From CAVQMC01 sp963713505 (GTDB lineage Bacteria; Bacteroidota; Ignavibacteria; Ignavibacteriales; Ignavibacteriaceae): a stretch of DNA of 64,000 nucleotides. The notes below the pieces were generated by a model. It saw only the letters and a list, made by a program, of their open reading frames with translations, was not told the origin of the DNA and made no database searches. Position 1 is the first letter of the stretch, and every line of letters begins with the position of its first letter. Below, piece after piece: positions 1 through 7,184 of the stretch. Position numbers and translations under genes: made by a program. The DNA is taken from contig CAVQMC010000011.1 of NCBI GenBank assembly GCA_963713505.1, positions 186,001-250,000 of the forward strand. Direction: 5' to 3'.

Positions 1-1482
1 GTCCCAATTCCACTTAAATGTTAATTCATCTTTTCCGGGTTCTGGTCTGATATCAATTGCCTCACCGCTTTCTTTATCATATCTTACCATTCCGCCGTAT
101 TGAGATTCTGCATAAACAATATTAGGATTATCAGGATCTGTGGCGGACCAAAAACCATCGCCGCCGTTTGTAACAAACCAGTCACTGTTAACAATCCCAT
201 CTCTGTTTAAAGTTGCAGATGGACCGCCCATGCTGTTATTATCTTGAGTTCCGCCATACACATTATAAAAAGGATAGCTGTTATCTAATGCAACCCTGTA
301 AAATTGAGTTATTGGTAAATTTTCTTTGAAATCATAATTTTTACCGCCGTCATAAGTTTCATAAACTCCGCCGTCTCCGCCAATTAAAAAATGTTCGGGC
401 TGGTTTGGATCAATCCATATTGCATGGTCATCAACATGTCGATTACTATTGCCGATTGGCTTCCATGTTTTACCTCCGTCTAGTGTAACTTTAGAAACCA
501 CATCAACTGCATATACTTTATCTACATTTTTTGGATCGCAGTAAATTTCATTAAAATACTGGCCCGAAGCTGTATAATCACTTTGTTTTACCCAGCTTGC
601 ACCGCGGTTAGTAGATTTAAAAAATCCGCCTTTATTATCCGCAGCTTCTACAATTAAATATACTATATCCGGATCTGCAGGAGCAACTTTTATATCCATT
701 CCTCCCAAATCAACTTTAGGAAGTCCTTTCATTATTTTGAACCAGTTTTCGCCGCCGTCTTCGGATTTATAAACTGCAGATTCAGGTCCGCCTCCGATTT
801 TGGTATAAACATGTCTTCTGCGTTGTTCCGAAGTTGCATACATAACATCCGGGTTTCTCGGATCATAAATAACATTATTAACGCCGGTATTTTCACTAAT
901 TTCCAAAACTTTTTTCCAATTTTTGCCGCTGTCTGTAGTTTTATATAAACCTCTGTCTCCGCCTGAGCCCCAGACGGAACCTTCTGCAGCTACAAAAACT
1001 ATATTAGAATTTCTAGGATCAATAAGAATTTTACCAACTTGTCTTGATTCTTTCAGACCTATATTTTTCCAGGATTTGCCGGCGTCTGTCGATTTATAAA
1101 CACCGTCGCCGTAACCTAAAGCGCGCTGATGATTATTTTCACCGGTTCCGGCCCAAACAACAAATGGATTATTCGGATCAATAGCTAAGCATCCAATAGA
1201 ATAAGCTCCGTATTTATCAAATACAGGTTTAAAAGTAATACCGTCATTCGTAGTTTTCCAAATATTTCCGCTTGCTGCGGCTACATAATATTCGCTGTGA
1301 TTATTAGGATTGACGGCAAAATCTGCAATTCTGCCGGAAGTAAAAGCTGGCCCAATACTTCTCCATTTTAATCCCGAAATAACCTCCGCCAATGATGAAT
1401 CTTTTTTCTGATCATTATCCTTTGCAGAAAGACTGAATGAAAAAAGTAATGAAAATAATAATAGATAAGTTAAATTTTTCAT
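1..1482 (-). CDS. Sortilin/VPS10-like BNR-repeat exoprotein (3' end beyond window)
   Basis: The frame stays open from the ATG at 1480-1482 to the window edge, giving 494 codons of a longer gene. The product starts with a short signal peptide (MKNLTYLLLFSLLFSFSLSA) and then reads WRSIGPAFTSGRIADFAVNP, followed by repeated blades of the form DPxNPxxxxxxxxxGGVYKSTDGGxxW (for example YKSTDAGKSW, YKTTDSGKNW, YKSEDGGENW). These Asp-box/BNR repeats are typical of the sortilin/VPS10 glycosyl-hydrolase-like beta-propeller proteins common in Bacteroidota and Ignavibacteria, usually about 1000 residues. It should be exported; whether it hydrolyses glycans is unknown. The gene is divergent from the barrel gene at 1731, with 248 bases between them in which I see no clear element. 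The family call is firm and the function is open. Confidence 0.8.
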   Translation of the reverse strand, partial: MKNLTYLLLFSLLFSFSLSAKDNDQKKDSSLAEVISGLKWRSIGPAFTSGRIADFAVNPNNHSEYYVAAASGNIWKTTNDGITFKPVFDKYGAYSIGCLAIDPNNPFVVWAGTGENNHQRALGYGDGVYKSTDAGKSWKNIGLKESRQVGKILIDPRNSNIVFVAAEGSVWGSGGDRGLYKTTDSGKNWKKVLEISENTGVNNVIYDPRNPDVMYATSEQRRRHVYTKIGGGPESAVYKSEDGGENWFKIMKGLPKVDLGGMDIKVAPADPDIVYLIVEAADNKGGFFKSTNRGASWVKQSDYTASGQYFNEIYCDPKNVDKVYAVDVVSKVTLDGGKTWKPIGNSNRHVDDHAIWIDPNQPEHFLIGGDGGVYETYDGGKNYDFKENLPITQFYRVALDNSYPFYNVYGGTQDNNSMGGPSATLNRDGIVNSDWFVTNGGDGFWSATDPDNPNIVYAESQYGGMVRYDKESGEAIDIRPEPGKDELTFKWNWD

Positions 1483-1730
1483 AATAATTTTAGATTTGTT
1501 AGAATAAGTTGAATTAGAATTTAAACCCCTTAAAATAATTAAATATAGATTATTTTTTTTCAAATTTAATATAAGTACTTAATAATATGCGTAATTTTTA
1601 TGATAAATGGTTATATAAAATTATAAACATTTTATTTATTCTTTAAATATAATTTTGAAAATGGTTTCCTGAAAGGTATTTTTGAATAAATTTTTCTTCT
1701 CTTTTTTCATTTAATAATTATTTTTTAAGT

Positions 1731-2852
1731 ATGGCAAAATATCTTTCGGTATTAATTCTTTTATGGATTCAAGCTATTCCAGCTCAAAACTTTCATCAAA
1801 ATAAAATTGATAATAAAGATAGTAAGAAAGATACATTAGAAAATTATGAATTAAGAGTTAAAATTTTCCCTTATGCTTTTTACACTCCCGAAACTCAATT
1901 TGCTGTCGGCGGGGGAGGGATAATATTATTTAAAACTTCAAATATTAAAGAATTGCTTCCTTCAAAAGCTACTACCTCGTTTTATTACACCACAAATAAT
2001 CAATATTATGTTGACTTAAAACCTGAAATTTATTTTTCAGGTAATTTGAAATTATTAATAGCTTCAACATTAAGATATTCAAAGGAAGTGAAAAAATTTT
2101 TTGGATTTGGAAACGAAACACCAGATTACGATAAAAGTGATTACGGTATCAAAACTTTTTCATTCAGTATTGAACCTCAAATTAAAACACCTTATGTAAG
2201 TAATTCAAAGGTTGGATTATACTTAGAATATACGAATTACTTTAGTATTGATTCTAAAAATAACAGACTTTTAGATAAAAAAAATGTAGTCGGAAGTAAA
2301 GGAGGTCAGATTAGTTTGTTTGGTATTAGCTGGTCTTTTGATGATAGAAAAAATATTTTCTATCCGGTCGATGGGAATTATTTCAAAGTTTCATTTAGGA
2401 ATTCTTCAAAAAATTTAGGAAGCGGATTTAATTTTAATGAATATATTCTTGATCTAAGAAAATACAGTTCATTCTTTGAAAATAATATAATAGCTTTTCA
2501 ATTTTATTCAGATTTTATAAACGGATCCCCTCCATTTTTTGTAATGCCTAAATTAGGCGGAGCAAATAGAATGCGGGGATATTTTGAAGGAAGATTTACC
2601 GACAAAAATTATTTAACTGGACAGTTTGAATACAGAAGATATTTATTCTGGAAAATCGGATTTGTTGGATTTGCATCAGCCGGAGAAGTTTCCGGAAGAG
2701 TTAAAGATTTTAAATTAACTAAAACAAAATATTCTTACGGAATTGGAATAAGGTATCTTTTCGATAAAACAGAGAATGTAAATTTAAGGGCGGACATTGG
2801 TTTTACACCTATTTCCACAGGAGTATATTTCGCTGTTGAGGAAGCTTTTTAA
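1731..2852 (+). CDS. Omp85/BamA-superfamily outer membrane beta-barrel protein
   Basis: A 373-residue protein with a signal peptide (about residues 1-18, ending IPAQ). It is followed directly by a barrel of alternating aromatic and polar strands, with no POTRA domains. Hallmarks of the bacterial surface antigen (D15/Omp85) barrel are the segment KLGGANRMRGYFEGR near residue 285, matching the family (V/M)RG(F/Y) lid-lock motif, and a C-terminal Phe. Its length fits a POTRA-less Omp85-like barrel such as patatin-associated or orphan barrels. No partner gene is adjacent; the next gene is convergent. Its cargo cannot be inferred. The ATG is the first in the frame and no strong ribosome binding site is visible. 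Confidence 0.8.
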   Translation: MAKYLSVLILLWIQAIPAQNFHQNKIDNKDSKKDTLENYELRVKIFPYAFYTPETQFAVGGGGIILFKTSNIKELLPSKATTSFYYTTNNQYYVDLKPEIYFSGNLKLLIASTLRYSKEVKKFFGFGNETPDYDKSDYGIKTFSFSIEPQIKTPYVSNSKVGLYLEYTNYFSIDSKNNRLLDKKNVVGSKGGQISLFGISWSFDDRKNIFYPVDGNYFKVSFRNSSKNLGSGFNFNEYILDLRKYSSFFENNIIAFQFYSDFINGSPPFFVMPKLGGANRMRGYFEGRFTDKNYLTGQFEYRRYLFWKIGFVGFASAGEVSGRVKDFKLTKTKYSYGIGIRYLFDKTENVNLRADIGFTPISTGVYFAVEEAF

Positions 2853-2855
2853 TTA

Positions 2856-2884
2856 AAAAAGGCGCCTAAAAAAGACGCCTTTTT
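2856..2884. terminator. Bidirectional intrinsic terminator
   Basis: The arms AAAAAGGCG (2856-2864) and CGCCTTTTT (2876-2884) form a perfect 9-bp stem around an 11-base loop. A T-run ends the plus-strand transcript and the A-run gives a T-run on the minus strand. It lies 3 bases after the barrel gene and 27 bases past the end of the convergent cytochrome gene, so it can serve both. Confidence 0.85.
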
Positions 2885-2911
2885 GTTACTATTGCTCTTC
2901 AGCTGAGCGGG

Positions 2912-4027
2912 TTATTTAACCAAGGACATTTTCCTGGTTTTCATAAATTTACCTGCAACCATTTTTGCAAAATAAATTCCGCTTGCTACCTTTCCACCCA
3001 AATTATCTTTTCCATCCCATCTTACTTCGTATGTACCTTGCTGATATAGTTCATGATCTACAAGAGTTTTAATTCTTGCACCTCTTATATCATAAACTTC
3101 AACAGTTACTTTTTCAGTATTTGGAACTGAAAATCTAAGAGTTGTAGAAGGATTGAATGGGTTAGGATAATTTTGATCTAACTTAAAGTTAGAAGCTTTT
3201 GGTAATATTTTTTCTACATTATCCGGTGAATGAGGATCACCATGGCAGGAAACGCAGTTCATCCTTGTCATTACATTGTATAATAAAGCGTTACCATGAC
3301 AAGTTAAGCATTCTGTTAATTCAGTTGGATCGACATAAGTTGGTGTAAATGTACCAGCGAAATATGCATTAAGTAATTCTGCTGCTTTTGCTGCAATATC
3401 ACCGGCGATTCTTGCACATCTTTCTTTTCTTTCCGTGTCACTTACTTTTTTATTTGCAGTAATACACCATTCTGTTACGGAAACGTGGCATAATGGACTG
3501 CCTGCAACATTTTGCGGTAATACATCATCGTAATTATGAACTAAATATTGACCATTAACAGCAAAATCGTTTGCAGTATCTGTAGGTAATTCTTCCTGAG
3601 TATACCATCCCCATAATTCGGAAATAACACTATTAGTGTCCGGAGAAGGAACTACTAAATTTATAAAAGATGCAGCTCCATTTAAGGTTCCGCATATAGT
3701 TCCCCAGCCGGCTCCGCCTCCGCCGCCGAACTGCATAATTTCAATAGGCATATTTGCCCATGGATCCGGCTCTACAGCAACTTGTGCATTGACTAAAGCA
3801 CCAAATACACCGGCGCAGCAAGCTCTGCCGTTGTAGTATAAATAATGTGCCTGAACTCTAACTTCGTCAGGATCCAAATTATTATAGTGCCACGGCCAGC
3901 TTGAAACGCTGGCTGCTTTTGTATTTGCAGCTGTAATAATACTGGACAATCCGGCTACTGCAGTTACTCCCACAGCGGCTTTGCCGGAATTCATTAGGAA
4001 TTCCTTCCTCGTAAATTTTTTATTCAT
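2912..4027 (-). CDS. Split-Soret-type diheme cytochrome c with Tat-like leader and T9SS sorting domain
   Basis: A 371-residue protein. The start at 4027 is preferred over an ATG ten codons upstream because GAAAGGGGAAAAA precedes it. Domains in order: a Tat-like signal (TRKEFLMNSGKAAVGVTAVAG, with RK in place of RR); a redox domain of the C_GCAxxG_C_C/split-Soret cytochrome type, with GRACCAGVFGAL, GGGAGWGTICGTLNGA, SPLCHVSVTEWC and KERCARIAGDIAAKAAELLN; two heme motifs CLTCH and CVSCH; then a T9SS type A sorting domain starting LDQNYPNPFNPSTTLRFSVP and ending near FMKTRKMSLVK. Split-Soret cytochromes are known from sulfate reducers; their role is unsettled. The layout predicts Tat export of a folded or cofactor-bearing protein, then secretion to the cell surface. 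It follows a TPR gene by 59 bases, probably as one transcript. Confidence 0.8.
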   Translation of the reverse strand: MNKKFTRKEFLMNSGKAAVGVTAVAGLSSIITAANTKAASVSSWPWHYNNLDPDEVRVQAHYLYYNGRACCAGVFGALVNAQVAVEPDPWANMPIEIMQFGGGGGAGWGTICGTLNGAASFINLVVPSPDTNSVISELWGWYTQEELPTDTANDFAVNGQYLVHNYDDVLPQNVAGSPLCHVSVTEWCITANKKVSDTERKERCARIAGDIAAKAAELLNAYFAGTFTPTYVDPTELTECLTCHGNALLYNVMTRMNCVSCHGDPHSPDNVEKILPKASNFKLDQNYPNPFNPSTTLRFSVPNTEKVTVEVYDIRGARIKTLVDHELYQQGTYEVRWDGKDNLGGKVASGIYFAKMVAGKFMKTRKMSLVK

Positions 4028-4086
4028 TTTTTCCCCTTTCGGATTTTTATTGATCAATAATGAACACGAAAGATTGTTCCTTAATT

Positions 4087-4536
4087 TTAATTAATTGTTT
4101 TGGGTTTTAATTCATTATCAAGTAATTCTATAATAAATCTTATTCTTGTATCATTCTTATCAAGTTCTTTTACTAACTCAAAATATTCGATTGATTTGCG
4201 AATATCGCAGTACATCCATAGTACGCCAAGGACCAAGTATTTATTTTTTAAATTAGGATTGAAAATTTTTCTTGTTTCGATTTTGTATATAATATCCCTG
4301 CACGGGCAATCTTCTATTGCCGGATCAGTATGTATAATTGATTGTAATTCTTTTTTATTTAACAAAATTATTGTGTCTATTGCACTTTCAACTTTACCAA
4401 TTTGTGTATAGCATATTATGAGTTTCTTTTTAAGTGTGATTGAAGATTTGTTATGTCTTAATTCTTCTTCAAATCTTTCGGCTGCAGAGATGTAATCTCT
4501 TAACATAAAATGATGATTTGCTAACATTTCACTCAT
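4087..4536 (-). CDS. Small TPR-like protein upstream of the split-Soret cytochrome
   Basis: About 149 residues, alpha-helical, with TPR-like helix pairs: AAERFEEELRHNKSSITLKKKL near the N-terminus and SIEYFELVKELDKNDTRIRF near the C-terminus. In the middle is a short cysteine pair, CPCRD. There is no signal peptide in this reading, so it is probably cytoplasmic. Possible starts are a GTG at 4554 and ATGs at 4536 and 4527; none has a good ribosome binding site. I chose 4536 because a candidate sigma54 promoter ends at about 4554. It is likely co-transcribed with the cytochrome gene and could be an assembly or chaperone helper, which is inference. Confidence 0.6.
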   Translation of the reverse strand: MSEMLANHHFMLRDYISAAERFEEELRHNKSSITLKKKLIICYTQIGKVESAIDTIILLNKKELQSIIHTDPAIEDCPCRDIIYKIETRKIFNPNLKNKYLVLGVLWMYCDIRKSIEYFELVKELDKNDTRIRFIIELLDNELKPKTIN

Positions 4537-4552
4537 AATAAAAATGGCTAGC

Positions 4553-4568
4553 ACAAAATATCTGCCAA
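4553..4568 (-). promoter_or_regulatory. Candidate sigma54 (-24/-12) promoter of the TPR/split-Soret operon
   Basis: Minus-strand reading TTGGCAGATATTTTGT matches the sigma54 consensus YTGGCACGNNNNTTGC at YTGGCA and TTG with the correct spacing; the -12 GC is GT. A sigma54 activator gene lies just upstream, and two palindromes sit about 125-155 bases upstream of the predicted start of transcription, where activator sites are normally found. Confidence 0.4.
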
Positions 4569-4668
4569 ATTAATGGATGCTGAATGTGAAGGAAAATGTG
4601 GGAAAATAATTCAAATTCTAATTAAATAGATGAACTAAATAGGATAAGCAAATCAGAAATGCGAAAAG

Positions 4669-4696
4669 TGTTGCAACAAAGTGTTGCATTGCAACA
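4669..4696. promoter_or_regulatory. Twin palindromes TGTTGCAACA / TGTTGCATTGCAACA (candidate activator sites)
   Basis: TGTTGCAACA at 4669-4678 is a perfect palindrome. TGTTGCATTGCAACA at 4682-4696 is perfect around one central base. They lie between the Fis-type HTH end of the sigma54 activator gene and the TPR/cytochrome operon. Their spacing from the candidate -24/-12 promoter fits upstream activator sequences. The same half-site TGTTGCAA recurs at 24074-24081, upstream of the multiheme operon. Confidence 0.5.
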
Positions 4697-4697
4697 G

Positions 4698-6021
4698 CTA
4701 TTTATCAATTCCTAAAATTTTTAATCTTCTCCAAACTGTAGATCGGTTTACTCCTAACTCTTTTGCAACTTTAGTTTTATTCCAACGATGTTTTTCCAAT
4801 AATTGAATAAGCTCCGTCGGTTTCATTGAATCTAGAGAATAAAATTCATCAATTTTTTAAATTTCTATTTTCTCTTATATGAATAGGAATTTTTTCTGTT
4901 GTAATTGGGTAATTTGCTTTGGTCCGGATAAATGCAAATTCAATTGCATTTTCTAATTCTCGAATGTTTCCAGGCCAGGAATATTTAGATAAAATATCTA
5001 AAGCGTCATCATTAATATCATTAATGGTTTTATTATAAAGCAAAGAAAATTTTCTAATAAAATGCTGAATTAAAAAGTAAATATCATCTTCTCTTTCTCT
5101 TAACGGCGGGAGTTTGATTGGTATAACATTTAATCTATAATATAAATCTTCTCTAAATCTTCCTTCTTCAATTGCTTTTTCTATATTTAAATTAGTTGCG
5201 GCAATAACTCTAACATCTACTTTATGCGTTATTGAATCACCGACTTTTTCAAAAGTACCTTCTTGAATTACCCTTAATAATTGAAGTTGAGTCTGCAGCG
5301 GCATTTCTGCAATTTCATCTAAAAAGATTGTGCCTTTATCAGCAAGCTCAAATCTACCAATTCTATCTTTATGTGCATCTGTAAAGGCACCTTTAACGTG
5401 TCCGAATAATTCACTGGCAATTAAATTTGGTGGCAGAACTGAGCAGTTTACTTTAATATAAGGTTTGTTTTTCCTTTTATTTGTTTCTTTTATAGCATTT
5501 GCAATTAATTCTTTTCCGGTTCCTGTTTCGCCTTGTATTAATACAGTTGCATCGCAATCTGCAATTTCATAAATAAGATTAAAGATATCTATAATAGGTT
5601 TACTAAAACCAACTATGCCGTAAAATTGAGTGTTTTTCTTTAAATATTCTTCAACATTTTCTAAATCGGATATTTCACGGAAGGATATAACTCCGCCGAC
5701 AGGCTCGTCTATTGAATTCTTTAGGACTGCTGCATTTAACTTTATTGGGATGTTTCTGCCGTTAAAACAGTTTAGTCTTGATTCCAGATCAAATATATTT
5801 TTACCGGATTCTAAAACTTTTGCAATCGGGCAATCGAAAAGGCAGAATCCTGATTTAAAAACATCTTTGCAGAATTTGCCGATTACATTTTTCCGATTTA
5901 ATTTTGTAATCTTTTCTGCTGCGCTGTTAAAAAAGATAACACGGAATTCCTTATCGACTGTAAAAAGGCCTTCACCAATCGAATCAAGAATTTCATCTTT
6001 AAATTCGTTGGAAATTTCCAT
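4698..6021 (-). CDS. PAS-domain sigma54-dependent transcriptional activator (frame break before HTH)
   Basis: The start at 6021 is supported by AGGGGAGAT directly before the ATG. Domains: a PAS domain (about residues 10-120) carrying the cysteine group CKDVFKSGFCLFDCPI; an AAA+ sigma54 interaction domain with Walker A GETGTGKE, the loop GAFTDA (a variant of GAFTGA), FLDEIAEMP and LNVIPIKLPPLRERE; then a Fis-type HTH (WNKTKVAKELGVNRSTVWRR). The HTH lies in another frame: the open frame stops at 4849, and dropping one A from the A6 run at 4853-4858 restores a 440-residue protein ending at 4698. The PAS cysteines suggest redox, metal or cofactor sensing (inference). Likely targets are its own region and the adjacent cytochrome operon. 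It is divergent from the TrmB-like gene. Confidence 0.8.
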
Positions 6022-6132
6022 ATCTCCCCTGAAACAATTCAAATTTCAAGAGTAAATTTACAAAGAAATTCTTTTAGTATGAATAAGTTTCTTTTGAATT
6101 TGTTTTTTTAAAAAATATTGGTTACGTTTGCG

Positions 6133-6173
6133 GTGTCCCTCTATGAGGGATACAGCCACCATATAAGGGATAC
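6133..6173. promoter_or_regulatory. Candidate operator: GTGTCCCT/AGGGATAC inverted and direct repeats
   Basis: GTGTCCCT at 6133-6140 and AGGGATAC at 6146-6153 form an inverted repeat (7 of 8 match) around a 5-base spacer. A second AGGGATAC follows at 6166-6173, exactly 20 bases on and so on nearly the same DNA face. The site lies in the divergent promoter region 24 bases before the TrmB-like gene and is a good candidate for autoregulation by that protein. Confidence 0.5.
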
Positions 6174-6196
6174 AAAAAAAACATATTTAATCTAAT

Positions 6197-7009
6197 ATGG
6201 ATATTTTAACTCATCTTCAAGAAATTGGTCTCTCGAAAAGAGAGGCTGAAGTATATTTTGCGTTACTTCAAAAAAAAGAATTCGCAGCCCCTGATATTGC
6301 TAAAATTACTACTATTACAAGAACCAAAGTTTATGAAATACTCCAGAACTTAGTTAAAAAAGGTCTTTGTAATGAAAGCTTTAAAGATGCAAAGAAAGTT
6401 TATAGGGGGGTTGAACCTAAAATTGCCATTAATAATTTATTAGCTATTTACGAAAATGAATTTGCATATAGAAAAAATGCTGCTAAGAATATTGAAAAGG
6501 AATTGGACTCAATTTATAAAGAAAACCTAACAAACTACGATCCACTAGACTATATTGAAGTTGTTAAAGATAAAGGACAGATAAAAGAAAAATGGCTTCA
6601 TCTTCAGGCTAATACCCATAGTGAATTACTAATATTTACAAAAGCTCCTTATACAGGATCACTGGAAGATAACATCGATGACCAAAGCAATATAACTTTA
6701 AAAAAAGTTAAAGTTAAAAGCATTTATGAAAGCAAGGATATAAAAACTAAAAATCAAAAAAAAGAATTTATAAAAATAATAGAATCATATATTGCAACAG
6801 GAGAAGAAGCAAGAATAATTAAAGAATTACCTATGAAATTGGTAATTAGTGATGAAGGGGTGACCATGTTTGCGTTGAATGATCCAATATCGTTAAAGGA
6901 AAGCATTACTACTTTAGTCGTAAATCATCCTCGTTTTGCGATTGCATTAAAAAATGTTTTTAATAGTTACTGGGAAAAGGGAGTAACTTTAGAAGAATAT
7001 AAAAAATAA
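6197..7009 (+). CDS. TrmB-family transcriptional regulator
   Basis: A 270-residue cytoplasmic protein. Residues 1-70 form the winged HTH of the TrmB type: LTHLQEIGLSKREAEVYFAL, then PDIAKITTITRTKVYEILQNLVKKGL. A coiled-coil linker (about 80-110) and a C-terminal PLD-like/effector-binding region follow (YIEVVKDKGQIKEKWLHLQA, ELLIFTKAP, MKLVISDEGVTMFALND). TrmB-type regulators are best known as sugar-responsive repressors in archaea; bacterial members are diverse and the effector here is unknown. Repeated AGGGATAC elements just upstream are likely its operator. No clear Shine-Dalgarno sequence precedes the ATG. Confidence 0.75.
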   Translation: MDILTHLQEIGLSKREAEVYFALLQKKEFAAPDIAKITTITRTKVYEILQNLVKKGLCNESFKDAKKVYRGVEPKIAINNLLAIYENEFAYRKNAAKNIEKELDSIYKENLTNYDPLDYIEVVKDKGQIKEKWLHLQANTHSELLIFTKAPYTGSLEDNIDDQSNITLKKVKVKSIYESKDIKTKNQKKEFIKIIESYIATGEEARIIKELPMKLVISDEGVTMFALNDPISLKESITTLVVNHPRFAIALKNVFNSYWEKGVTLEEYKK

Positions 7010-7077
7010 TATTTTTATTCGGTTATAAATAAACTTGGGAGTACAATAATTACATTTATTAACATTACGGAGAGCCT

Positions 7078-7104
7078 ATGGTAAACCAAGTAATTAAAAC
7101 TTAA
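7078..7104 (+). CDS. Possible leader peptide MVNQVIKT
   Basis: An eight-codon ORF, ATG at 7078 to TAA at 7104, is preceded by CGGAGAGCCT, a fair ribosome binding site. Its end abuts a small perfect hairpin (ACTAAAT-TTT-ATTTAGT, 7104-7120). It lies in the leader of the secreted-protein gene starting at 7185. It may be a translated leader or chance; no biosynthetic codon bias is seen. Confidence 0.25.
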   Translation: MVNQVIKT

Positions 7105-7184
7105 CTAAATTTTATTTAGTAAGATTAAAAGTTATTCAATCATAACTATAATTAAAATTTTCAAAACACTTCAAAGGAGTTGTT

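Noticed and set aside
3636..3836. Plus-strand 66-codon proline-rich open frame
   Set aside because: It lies wholly inside the split-Soret cytochrome gene on the other strand and has no ribosome binding site; it is an antisense shadow.
4849..4858. Programmed ribosomal frameshift at the A6 run of the sigma54 activator gene
   Set aside because: The shift needed is +1 and no stimulatory structure or slippery heptamer for +1 is visible; many other genes in the window have similar one-base breaks without such signals.
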